From Nothopassalora personata (Eukaryota > Ascomycota > Dothideomycetes > Mycosphaerellales > Mycosphaerellaceae): a stretch of DNA of 64,000 nucleotides. Each line of letters opens with the position of its first letter. Position 1 is the first letter of the stretch. Under the pieces are notes generated by a model. It did not search any database and was not told the origin of the DNA. It was given only the letters and a program-made list of their open reading frames with translations. The position numbers were made by a program, and so were the translations under genes. Location of the stretch: assembly GCA_033816765.1 (NCBI GenBank), contig CM066291.1, positions 3,038,001-3,102,000 on the forward strand, given 5' to 3'. Positions 55,418 to 64,000 of the stretch are shown here, in pieces.

Positions 55418-56341
55418 CTATAGATACGAACCTCCTGAGAATTTCCCAGAAATGTCAGAGGCTTTGTTCAGCATCTGTCTCTTCTGAGTCAAAGATATGC
55501 GACTCGAGCTCGCCATGTCCTTCTCGCGGTTAAAGGGCCGGTTGCTTGGGTCGTCCTCTGCCTCGGCGCCTTTACTCTTCTGGTGCTGTTCGAGAAGGGA
55601 GGGACCACGAGTTATTGAGTCCTGCCGCGAAGTTAGTATACGTACGCGCCAGATTAGAACAAGTGTAGGTCTGGGGAGATGAGGACGTACAAGTTGCTCC
55701 TTGACTTTGCGGTTTGTGACGTCTTCCTTCGCCAGTTTCGAAGTCTTGCCGTTGGAGGTGTTAGGTATGGGAGAAGGCTTGGAGATGCCCATCATCTCGT
55801 CTTGTAGGCGTTTCTGCTTTTGCTCTGGTGTCTCGTGCCATGCTGAACTGTCGCCATCCATGTTGTGCGGTCCTCTTGCGCCTTTGCCTGTGTTGAACTT
55901 GGTGGGCCTCTGCTTGGATGGGTCTAAGCGTGCAGCAAGATCGTCCTGCTTGGGCGGCATCATCATCCAGTCGTCTCTCTTTAGCTTCTCTTCTGGATGT
56001 GAGCCCGTTGTGCCTCCTGCCTGTATGCCATATCCTTCGTCTTCGTTCAACGTCTGTGTTATGGTGCCGCCAGTGGGAAGTGCTGGCCCAAAGTCGTCGT
56101 CATCGTCGTCGTCGTCACTGCTGTCGTCTTCTGTTGGGTTTGGCGGTCGTTCAGGCCTCTCGTCTAGGGGTGCAGGTGGCATTGCAGGCCCAATCACTCG
56201 TCGTCGCTTTTCTGATCCATCTGGGCTCGCGGATCGCTTTGCGCCGGAGGATGTGGTGGTTGCATTCTTCTCCTCGTCCTCGTGCTGTCTTTTGCGCTTG
56301 GCCAGCAGGTGTGGCGGAAGATCTGCTCCTATGGCCGACAT
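55418..56341 (-). CDS. GPALPP motifs-containing protein (DUF3752)
   Basis: Two exons, 56341-55691 and 55621-55418, with a 69-nt intron (GTACGT...ATACTAAC...GCAG). The intron is a multiple of three without stops, so an unspliced reading is also open, but the branch site is perfect and removal joins VKEQL to DSITRG, as in relatives. The product is 284 residues. GPAMPP at about 51-56 and GPALPTG at about 89-95 are the family's motifs; an Asp run (SSDDDDDDDD) lies between. The C-terminal part with DDWMMMPP, HETPEQKQKRLQDEM and RPFNREKDM is the DUF3752 domain. Human GPALPP1 is poorly characterised; a nuclear role is likely. Confidence 0.85.
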   Translation of the reverse strand: MSAIGADLPPHLLAKRKRQHEDEEKNATTTSSGAKRSASPDGSEKRRRVIGPAMPPAPLDERPERPPNPTEDDSSDDDDDDDDFGPALPTGGTITQTLNEDEGYGIQAGGTTGSHPEEKLKRDDWMMMPPKQDDLAARLDPSKQRPTKFNTGKGARGPHNMDGDSSAWHETPEQKQKRLQDEMMGISKPSPIPNTSNGKTSKLAKEDVTNRKVKEQLVRPHLPRPTLVLIWRVRILTSRQDSITRGPSLLEQHQKSKGAEAEDDPSNRPFNREKDMASSSRISLTQKRQMLNKASDISGKFSGGSYL

Positions 56342-56707
56342 CTCGATGACGGTGATGAGACGTGACTCGGTGTTGTTGCGGGAAATCGTCGTCTAGCTGG
56401 TGGGAGGTTGACGAAGCTCGCCGCGACCACACCAGACCAGCATTCAACAGTGGAACATCAAGCATCTTCAACGCGCATGTGACGAGACACACTGCAGCAC
56501 GATATCACGACCTCGCAAGCCTCACATAATACACAACCACAAGCCAACGCTGCCCCGCGCCCATAACCTCCGTGACCATATCGCGTTGCCTAGCTACCTC
56601 GAATCCTACTGTGTGATATCTCCGCCACCTGGAACGCAGTGAAAGCTGTATGCATTGAGAACAACATACAGCAAAGCCAGAGAGATGTGCGTGTCTAGGA
56701 GAGACCG
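56342..56707. promoter_or_regulatory. Divergent promoter region of GPALPP1-like gene and VPS8
   Basis: 366 bases between two starts that point away from each other. No TATA box or known site stands out. Confidence 0.5.
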
Positions 56708-59700
56708 ATGAGCTCCTCTCCCGGAGATGGCCATGAAGGCGGCAACAATGAGGATGTAGAGGCAGACGAACTGGCGCGAACGTCGGAGGCGAGGATCGAA
56801 GACGAAGTAGAAGCAGAAGATGCAGAACGTGAGCAATTTGAGGACGCTACTGAAGGCAAAGGAGAATATCTGGCCAACGACGAGGTCCTGCTTGATGCTG
56901 AGGTCGATGGCAATGACAGCCCAGTGCCAGAGGAGATAGAGGCCCAGGACTTCCCACAACTCAGCAGAGAGGAACAAGTCACAAGGAGTGTGGGTCCCGA
57001 TGTTGATCTGGACGCTGGTCCGTCGACACCGACTCCCGTGAGCCCACTGGCAAGCCCACTGGACTCGGCTTCTACACCAGACGACATACTTTCGCAGCGA
57101 GATTCATTGGCATCTTCTCCTAGCCGTATACTTTCCTCCGGGCCTCGGAGGATAGTATCTCGAACGCCATCCGGAGCACTGCAACCGTTTGAGCGGCGCT
57201 TTGAGACACGTCTATCTGCTTCTCCGGCAGGCTCGTCCAGAGCTCAGTCACCAGCCTTCCTCAGTCCACACTCCAGGCAGATCTCAATCTCTTCCCAGCT
57301 ATCCGGCGTATCTTCGCAAGATGGAGGCTCAGATACAGAAACTCCTCAAGCCCCTTGGGAGGTAGTCCGTTGGAACAGACTTCGCAAGATCACAGGCCAG
57401 GCGTTTTCCGAATCTGGCAAGCGAAGCTTTGGTCGACCGACATGTATGGCTGTCTCCGCCTTGATCGCCATTGGAACTTCGAAAGGTCTCGTTCTAGGAT
57501 TCGACTATCATCAGACTCTGAAGATCATCATCGGCCAGGGCACCAAGGCTACAGAATGTGGCTCAGTGACAGCCATAGCCATATCCGCAGACTACTCCAC
57601 CATAGCAACGGGACATGCTAATGGCTATTTAATGACTTGGGAGATCAATCGGCCAGCTCGTCCACTCTTGTTGATACCGCCCCTGGACCGCAATGTCCTA
57701 CAGCAGACCCAGCATCCAGATGGCCACCTTGAGAACTCCGCCATCCTTCACATTGGCTTTCTAGGGACGCGACATACTGCACTCGTCTCAGCAGATGCGG
57801 CCGGCATGGCGTTTTCACATCTTGCCACACGCGGTCTCGGTGCAGTGACAAGGACGATCAAAACCACACGACTACTAGGCAGATACCCTTCGCTTGAACC
57901 TCAAGCACAACCTAGCAGGAAGCCAAGTTCAGTCCTCGCGTTTTCGCCACTTCCCCTGGGGAACGTGGAGCAAGCCACAGATGGGATGGGTCTTACAGCA
58001 TTGCTCACACCCTACCTTCTTGTGATAGTGTCTACCACGCCCATCGCTCAGACGCAGCATAAGGCGCCACGACCGAAGGAGCTCACCCCACATAGCACGT
58101 TAAGTGGTTGCCTGGCTTGGTTTCCGGCTGTAAAGCTGAAGAGCTCCAGTGCGGATGCCGAGAAGGGGAATTCTGATACCAAGCTTGTCTACTGCTGGTC
58201 CAATGTGTTGACCGTACTTGACGTCAAGGTCACCGAGCATGCAGATCCACAAAAGCCCCCTGCTCTGGAGTTCATACGACGCAGCCGCTGGCGAGCAGAC
58301 GAGGCCATCGTAGCTGTGCAGTGGCTTGGCCGCTCAGTTCTGGGTGTGCTGACGATCAGCCAAAGATTGCTCATTGTGGAAGATGTGTCACTCCAGGTGA
58401 CTGAATCGATCGACCTATTGCATAGGCACATCTACCATCAAGATCTGTTCTCACATCAGCTGCACGCGGTCATTGAACAACTGAACACGGACGACCCCTC
58501 GCTACACGGAGTGGTTGCTGATGCATTCCACATGAGCTACAAGGTATACAAGGGTCGGACGTTCCTATTAGGGTTCAACGACCTGACTGTGGGCACTCTC
58601 TCGAATTGGGCCGACAGACTTATGGCACTGATGGAGGCTGGCGACCACATCTCCTCTATCCGCCTGGCAACAGAGTACTATTCGGGAAGTGCCAGTAACC
58701 TGACCATTGGTCTACCAGTCACAGATGGGCCAAGGCACGAGATGGTGAAAGAACGTCTTCTAGCCATGATCTCGGCGTCGTTGAACTATACCTTCGCGCA
58801 ACAAGACAGTGAGAGATCGATTAGATTGCGAGAACTTGCTGAAGTATGCTTCGAGGCATGCACCATTATGAAAGAGACCGATTATCTCTTCACTGAGGTC
58901 TTCGAACATTTTGAAGAAGCAGACGAAAAGTCTGTCTTTGTCACAACGTTGGAGCCATACGTACTTGATAGGGAAGTGGTCGCATTGCCGCCAGAAGTGG
59001 TCAAGGCCGTGGTCGCGCACTTCATTGGTGAAGCACAAGGATCTCGGTTAGAAGAGCTTCTCTGTCGGCTCAACCCTCACTCTTTCGACCTTGATCAGGT
59101 CACGATGCTATGTCGCCAGCACAGTCTGTATGACGCACTGATATATATTTGGAGCCAAGCCTTGCGCGACTACGTAACACCCTTGATTGATCTCTTGACG
59201 CTCATAAAGATGCTTCTTGAGGGCGACGAAGACGAGGACATCACGGAGAACCCTTTCCACGATTCAGCTGCGAAAACGTTCCCGTACCTCGCTTACACCC
59301 TTACAAGTCGACGATATCCTGGCGGTGAGATCATGGATGATGAGGAAGGGTCGCAAGCCAAGAAAGACTTGTATGGTTACCTCTTCTCTGGCAGACCGGT
59401 AGCATGGCCTCCAGGGAGCAAGAAGATCTTCCACACAGCGAGTCAGTCCGATGACGAGCCCGCTTTCCCTTACTTGAGTCTGTTGCTACAGTTCGATGCA
59501 GCCAGCTTTATGAGCATGCTCAACGAGGCATTCGAAGACCCTTTTTTGAATGAAGCCGAAGACGACAACGGCATGAACGGCGCGACGCTCACGAACGGGT
59601 CTTCTTCCCGTCAAGGGTACAAGAAAAGTCGACAACAAATCATCGAGATATTGCTGCCTGTAATGCGACAAGGCCAGTTTGAGCCACAACAAGTTGTCTA

Positions 59701-61528
59701 TCTCGACATGTTCATTGCGCGAAGTTTACCGAAGTACCCAGGTCAGCTGATTCTCTCGGGAACGCTGCTCAACAGCGTACTGCAACGACTGTGTCATCCA
59801 CCACTGGAATCGCTGAGAGACGAATGCCAGCTCAGCGTGGAATACTTGCTGTCAGCATACCATCCTTCCAGCGTGTCAGCTCTGATTGAAGCTCTGAGGC
59901 AAGCACGCTTCTTTCGGGTGTTGAAATCGGTCTACCGAACCGAACGACTATACACTGAACTACTCGATACCTATTTCGAGGATCCTGACGACAAGGATGC
60001 TGTGTTCGACTGCATCAAGTTCTGTCTTCTTGGAAGTACAGGATTGAACAGCAAGCAGGTTCAATCGATCAAGCAAGTCATCGATCACCATGTATACGAT
60101 CTTGCCGCGATCGACATCGTGCTCACTGCTCGAACTTTGGCCGTCTCAGCGCCAGACCTATTGCAGACGAGCGTTGACGCATTGGAGGATTCGTATCAGC
60201 AGTTCATCTTTCTAAGGGCACTGCTCGAGCCTACACTCTTACGTGAGCAGCAACGTACACCCAGTGTGTCTCCATTGACACAAGAGCAGCAGAAAGACTT
60301 CACTGAGCAGTATGTACAGCTGATGTGTAGGCACGATCCTACCCACGTGGCAGACTACATCAAACTGTTGCCCTCAAGTGACCTGCGTCTCGACAATGTG
60401 CTACCTGCCATGGAGAGCAGCGGTGTTATCGATGCTGCAGTCGCTCTGCTTGCCAGGGATGGGCTTGCCCGTGATGCGATGGATCGACTCGTGTCACATA
60501 TGCAAAGCCTTCAGCTAGCTTTGACGAGTCTGATTGATGCCGCAGCACTACCTGAAGTCACTGCCTCAGAAGAGACATCAGACGACCTGGTAGAAGATCT
60601 CGAGAAGTACACCAAAGTCGGCATCTGGCTATGCCAAAGCCAGAGTGCCGTTGCAAAACGAACGCCACGGCCTCGAAGCAACATGGTATGGGATGTAGAC
60701 GAAAACGAACTAGACCTGGACGAGTACCTCTGGCTCAACTTGGTCGACATCGTGGTGAAAGTAACGCAGAGAGTCATGGAAGCTCTAGCACATTTTGAGG
60801 AACACCCAGCCGACCAAGCAGCCGATCGGTTCGATCCCACCAAGCTCGTCTCCTCTCTGAGAGCAAACGTCCAGCAAGCTTTCACAGCCCTTATGGCAAC
60901 CACGGCCATTCCGAGTGTCAAGCTCAAAGAAGGCGAAGAAGCATCAGAGCAGCGCAAACAGCGCGCTGACCATCTGAGCTTCCTTCGCGTGCTGCGCGCA
61001 TTTCTCACTAGAGCCGCCTCGAGCGCTCCCTCTCTAGCAGACCTTCGGGCAGTCCTCTCAGATATCTTCTCAGCCTACACTTTTGAGAGCGGTGTCCTCT
61101 CTCTAGCCAACGAGCTCCTCGGGTCTGACGTGTTCACCAATATCGAGGAAGCCCACAATCTCCGCCAACGCGGTTGGCGACCTCGGACCCAAGTCTGCGA
61201 ACGCTGCAAGCGCCGTGCCTGGGGTCCGGGAATAGGTGAGATTGTTTGGGATGAGTGGGTCATTCGTGAACAGGAACGAGAAGGCGACAAGGCTAGGAAG
61301 ATGCTAGAGAGAGGTGGCGGAGAGCAAGCGCGGCGTTTGTCTAGGGGCAAAGCCAAGGCGCCGGCTACACCTACGACGGAGAGAGGGGTTGGCAGTGAGG
61401 AGGCTAAGAGGCTTGCGCTTGTGGTATTTGCGTGCAGGCATGTCTTTCATCGAGTGTGTCTTGATGAAGAGTTTCGAGATGGGAAGCCTTTGAGGAGGGA
61501 GATGTATAGATGTCCGCTTTGTGTATAG
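56708..61528 (+). CDS. VPS8: Vps8, subunit of the CORVET tethering complex
   Basis: Single exon of 1,606 residues. An acidic, Ser/Pro-rich N terminus (1 to about 215) precedes a WD-type propeller (about 230-560: IAIGTSKGLVLGFD and AISADYSTIATGHANG). A long helical solenoid follows with the clathrin-heavy-chain-like repeat region. The C terminus is a RING-H2-like finger: CERC starting at Cys1497, then FACRHVFHRVC and CPLC at the very end, separated by a basic insert of about 80 residues. Known role: with Vps3 and the class C core it tethers Rab5-positive endosomes on the way to the vacuole. Confidence 0.93.
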   Translation: MSSSPGDGHEGGNNEDVEADELARTSEARIEDEVEAEDAEREQFEDATEGKGEYLANDEVLLDAEVDGNDSPVPEEIEAQDFPQLSREEQVTRSVGPDVDLDAGPSTPTPVSPLASPLDSASTPDDILSQRDSLASSPSRILSSGPRRIVSRTPSGALQPFERRFETRLSASPAGSSRAQSPAFLSPHSRQISISSQLSGVSSQDGGSDTETPQAPWEVVRWNRLRKITGQAFSESGKRSFGRPTCMAVSALIAIGTSKGLVLGFDYHQTLKIIIGQGTKATECGSVTAIAISADYSTIATGHANGYLMTWEINRPARPLLLIPPLDRNVLQQTQHPDGHLENSAILHIGFLGTRHTALVSADAAGMAFSHLATRGLGAVTRTIKTTRLLGRYPSLEPQAQPSRKPSSVLAFSPLPLGNVEQATDGMGLTALLTPYLLVIVSTTPIAQTQHKAPRPKELTPHSTLSGCLAWFPAVKLKSSSADAEKGNSDTKLVYCWSNVLTVLDVKVTEHADPQKPPALEFIRRSRWRADEAIVAVQWLGRSVLGVLTISQRLLIVEDVSLQVTESIDLLHRHIYHQDLFSHQLHAVIEQLNTDDPSLHGVVADAFHMSYKVYKGRTFLLGFNDLTVGTLSNWADRLMALMEAGDHISSIRLATEYYSGSASNLTIGLPVTDGPRHEMVKERLLAMISASLNYTFAQQDSERSIRLRELAEVCFEACTIMKETDYLFTEVFEHFEEADEKSVFVTTLEPYVLDREVVALPPEVVKAVVAHFIGEAQGSRLEELLCRLNPHSFDLDQVTMLCRQHSLYDALIYIWSQALRDYVTPLIDLLTLIKMLLEGDEDEDITENPFHDSAAKTFPYLAYTLTSRRYPGGEIMDDEEGSQAKKDLYGYLFSGRPVAWPPGSKKIFHTASQSDDEPAFPYLSLLLQFDAASFMSMLNEAFEDPFLNEAEDDNGMNGATLTNGSSSRQGYKKSRQQIIEILLPVMRQGQFEPQQVVYLDMFIARSLPKYPGQLILSGTLLNSVLQRLCHPPLESLRDECQLSVEYLLSAYHPSSVSALIEALRQARFFRVLKSVYRTERLYTELLDTYFEDPDDKDAVFDCIKFCLLGSTGLNSKQVQSIKQVIDHHVYDLAAIDIVLTARTLAVSAPDLLQTSVDALEDSYQQFIFLRALLEPTLLREQQRTPSVSPLTQEQQKDFTEQYVQLMCRHDPTHVADYIKLLPSSDLRLDNVLPAMESSGVIDAAVALLARDGLARDAMDRLVSHMQSLQLALTSLIDAAALPEVTASEETSDDLVEDLEKYTKVGIWLCQSQSAVAKRTPRPRSNMVWDVDENELDLDEYLWLNLVDIVVKVTQRVMEALAHFEEHPADQAADRFDPTKLVSSLRANVQQAFTALMATTAIPSVKLKEGEEASEQRKQRADHLSFLRVLRAFLTRAASSAPSLADLRAVLSDIFSAYTFESGVLSLANELLGSDVFTNIEEAHNLRQRGWRPRTQVCERCKRRAWGPGIGEIVWDEWVIREQEREGDKARKMLERGGGEQARRLSRGKAKAPATPTTERGVGSEEAKRLALVVFACRHVFHRVCLDEEFRDGKPLRREMYRCPLCV

Positions 61529-62792
61529 ATGCATGAATGAGCAAGCGAGTTTTTGTCTTTCGCGGTGATGCCGTGAGACTTACAGCTACATATCTCACTA
61601 TCGAAGTGAAGCACTGGCTGGCGGGTTCGCGGCAAGTCTCGACCGAATAGCGAATTTGAGGTTTCATTAGCATTGTGAACAAAAGAGGCATGCAGTTCGC
61701 CTGAAGCGCATTGAGAGTCGACAGACATTATTCTCCAGCTGATATAAAGGCATAGCAGCGACTGTGCGAGCTTCTCGACGTCTCGATAGAAAGAAACGCC
61801 ACGAGCTACCGCCAGGAATGTCGTCGGATGTTGTGCAGCAGCAAGGAGACCTGAACAGCGAGGCCATGTTGCCGCATCCTGACAATCATGAATCTCAAAA
61901 CAACGGTACGCAGCTCGATGATCCCTTTGTTGGATGAACGTGGTCGAATATCCATGGCCTACGATTGTTCAGATGCTGACGCCTGACTTCATATCCGTGG
62001 TGAGAGCCATGGGACATGTCCATCCTACCTTCATTGCCCGCTTCTTGTCATGATGCAGGAAGCGGCAGGCAAGTCACAGCATACCTGTAGGGGCGAGAAG
62101 GCCCTTTGACGACTCCATTCCCGGTTACGCATGGCACATTACGATACGGCCCAACTCGGTTGTTTTTAGAAAGACGCACTTGCCACGATCCCACTCCTAG
62201 CAACAGGATTTGCTGACTCGGCTATCTCCTTCTACAAGAACGCATGCGGGTCTAGCGGTTAGTGGGAGAGATCGTGCATATAGAGATGTACACTGAAATC
62301 TGGTCAGACGAGCACGCTCATTCGTACAACCATGCCAAATCGAATAGCACAGCAGGCCGATTGGTTCGGTAGCTCCGCCGACGGTCTGGCAGAGGGGGTA
62401 AATGTGGCTGACCTTCGTGGCAGTAATATACCTTCCACGGACTCTGGTCACTGGCATGTTTGGTATGAAAATCAAAGGGATCAACGACGGATCGCTAGAG
62501 TGGTGGGCATGTCTTGTGGCCTTCGTACTGATTGGTACATACGCCGTCGATCATTGCAGGCACGTGGATAGTCATGGAAGATCGTAGGGCCAAGAGCAGG
62601 CTCAGAGCCATTCGAAGCGATGAGCAAGCGGAGGGGAGAATGGACTTGAGGAGTGGACAGTAGCGGTGCGTGTAAAGATGAACGACTACTGCATCACGGT
62701 CGGGAAAGTTTTGACGGTGTGGTCTCGGCATAGGCGAGCGTGCCCTTCACAACGTATCGTCAAAGCATCCACTATGCCTCGCGAGCCATATC
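61529..62792. other. Intergenic region between convergent genes
   Basis: No gene recognised in about 1.26 kb. VPS8 and TEL2 converge here. Open frames are under 100 codons and lack motifs. Confidence 0.45.
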
Positions 62793-64000
62793 TCAGCCAG
62801 ATCCACCGCCAACCAACATCTTCTGATACCCCTCAATGACCTCCCTTGTCTTGACCAGCACGCCAGCCGCCAGCGTCCTGACTCGGACCTCCTCCCCACT
62901 CCCACCTGTGACAAGATCTCCACCGCCTGTCCTCTCAAACACGACTTCCACCCACTGCTGCGTTTCCATAAGCTGCTTAGGCGTTTCCTGTGCCAATCGG
63001 TGCTTGCCCCCATCGTTGATCTCGAGCAGCGTTAGGAGCGCGAACAGCACCGCTTCCAGAATGCTAATATCAGAAAGAGCCTTGGATCGCAGTGATAGCA
63101 ACAAGTCCCAGAAAACGGTTGTCATCTCTGCTAAGCCCAACGTCGCCGGTCCTGAAGCGTGGAGCAGGAGAGCGAGAGTCTTCAGGAATGTCACGAGCAC
63201 GAATGGAGCGGAATCGAAAACGCTACTTTGACCGTAGGCAGCGATCTCTTGTTGGTATCTACTCACCAATGGCGAGAAGAATGCATCGCCGAAAATCTTC
63301 GCGAGCTGGTTTGGTGCCGGCTTGCGTTTTGTGCGTTCGACTTCCATACGGCTCGAGAAGGTGCGGACTTTGACGGCATTGAGGTGGGAGGTTGTTTCGT
63401 CTGCGGCGGACAGAGCCAGGGGTTTGATGAGTTGGTGCTCGAGGTCCTTGCTTGCGGCTTCGAGCCGTTTGACAGATGGATCGCCGGGGCTGTAGATGGC
63501 GTGAAGTCGGTCGGGGAGGAGCTTGCTCGGGAATGATGTAGTGCTGCTGGGAAGTGTCGGGTTGAGGTCGTCTTGTCCTTTGAAGCCGGCTAGTTCTCGT
63601 CCTCCCAGGCCGAGAGCGCTGAGGATGATGCAGCGTTGGGCGACAGAGTAGTCGCCAGTGAATGCTTGTCTACTGAGCCACGGTGCTAGCGTCTTGACAT
63701 CGCTCAGCAGAATGGCGATGAGAGTTTGCAGCCTCAATTCGTCGAAGTCTTCGGTGTCGAATGGATCTTGCAGATCACATAGCATTAATGCCAGCTCTTC
63801 AGCATGATCACGGACTTCACCGCCAAAAGTCGTCTTCCTTCTGATCAGTCCAGGTGCGCTTTTGATAGCTAGCTGGAATCGGTCGTGGTCTTTGTCATCC
63901 TTGAGCATCCTCATGAGGTCGCGCACATAGACTGGCGCCCTAGCTTTGTTTCGATTGACGAGCGTGGCGTCCTCGTCGCTGTCTTCCGGGTCACTGTCCG
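62793..64000 (-). CDS. TEL2: Telomere length regulation protein Tel2, C-terminal part (cut by window end)
   Basis: The minus-strand frame is open to the last base of the window, so the N-terminal part lies outside. About 402 codons are visible. The visible part begins with an acidic linker (DSDPEDSDEDATL) and then PVYVRDLMRML, the start of the conserved C-terminal domain of Tel2/Clk2, followed by helical repeats (IRRKTTFGGEVRDHAEELA and FVLVTFLKTLALLLHASG). Known role: TTT complex with Tti1 and Tti2, an Hsp90 cochaperone that stabilises PI3K-like kinases such as TOR, ATM and ATR. Confidence 0.9.
   Translation of the reverse strand, partial: DSDPEDSDEDATLVNRNKARAPVYVRDLMRMLKDDKDHDRFQLAIKSAPGLIRRKTTFGGEVRDHAEELALMLCDLQDPFDTEDFDELRLQTLIAILLSDVKTLAPWLSRQAFTGDYSVAQRCIILSALGLGGRELAGFKGQDDLNPTLPSSTTSFPSKLLPDRLHAIYSPGDPSVKRLEAASKDLEHQLIKPLALSAADETTSHLNAVKVRTFSSRMEVERTKRKPAPNQLAKIFGDAFFSPLVSRYQQEIAAYGQSSVFDSAPFVLVTFLKTLALLLHASGPATLGLAEMTTVFWDLLLSLRSKALSDISILEAVLFALLTLLEINDGGKHRLAQETPKQLMETQQWVEVVFERTGGGDLVTGGSGEEVRVRTLAAGVLVKTREVIEGYQKMLVGGGSG

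Overview
The window is nuclear DNA from a filamentous ascomycete fungus. The evidence is short spliceosomal introns (about 47-100 nt) with GT...AG ends and CTAAC/CTGAC-type branch sites, fungus-specific families (Env7-type kinase, Zn2Cys6 regulator, CE16-type esterase, Dal5-type permease, RCR-like membrane protein) and a transposon block scrambled by RIP (repeat-induced point mutation). Three related introns of 157-159 nt look like introner-like elements, which are known from Dothideomycetes such as the Mycosphaerellaceae. That lineage is my best guess; it is inference.

Layout. 1-14.2 kb is gene-dense: a partial gene with a Bck1-like ubiquitin-fold segment, an RS-type cyclophilin, a secreted GDSL/CE16 esterase, a small Cys-rich secreted protein, an S9C peptidase (DPP5 type), an Env7/STK16-type kinase and a secreted type-B carboxylesterase. 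14.55-21.27 kb is one intact Ty3/gypsy chromovirus with identical 158-bp LTRs, a 5-bp target duplication, a single gag-pol ORF, a Tf1-like self-priming site and, on the opposite strand downstream of pol, a small multi-intron gene with a Zn2Cys6-like cysteine pattern. 22.6-33.2 kb is a RIP-destroyed nest of at least two older LTR families. Its best preserved member also carries an antisense Cys-rich ORF in the same place, plus a tRNA-like sequence. 34.0-35.3 kb is a five-exon methyltransferase. 37.3-64 kb is mostly housekeeping: NUP155/170, AIM41, a FAT1-type acyl-CoA synthetase, an allantoate-type MFS permease, a Zn2Cys6 regulator, CIA2, an RCR-like protein, a GPALPP1-like protein, VPS8 and the C-terminal part of TEL2. 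A broken sulfotransferase-like gene lies at about 42.5-43.1 kb.

The host genes do not form an obvious pathway cluster. NUP155/AIM41, the Zn2Cys6 gene/CIA2 and the GPALPP1-like gene/VPS8 are divergent pairs that probably share promoter regions; FAT1 and the MFS gene converge. The most unusual signals are the spliced antisense gene in the intact chromovirus and its counterpart in the degraded element, and the introner-like introns in the peptidase gene, two of which abut with no exon between them.
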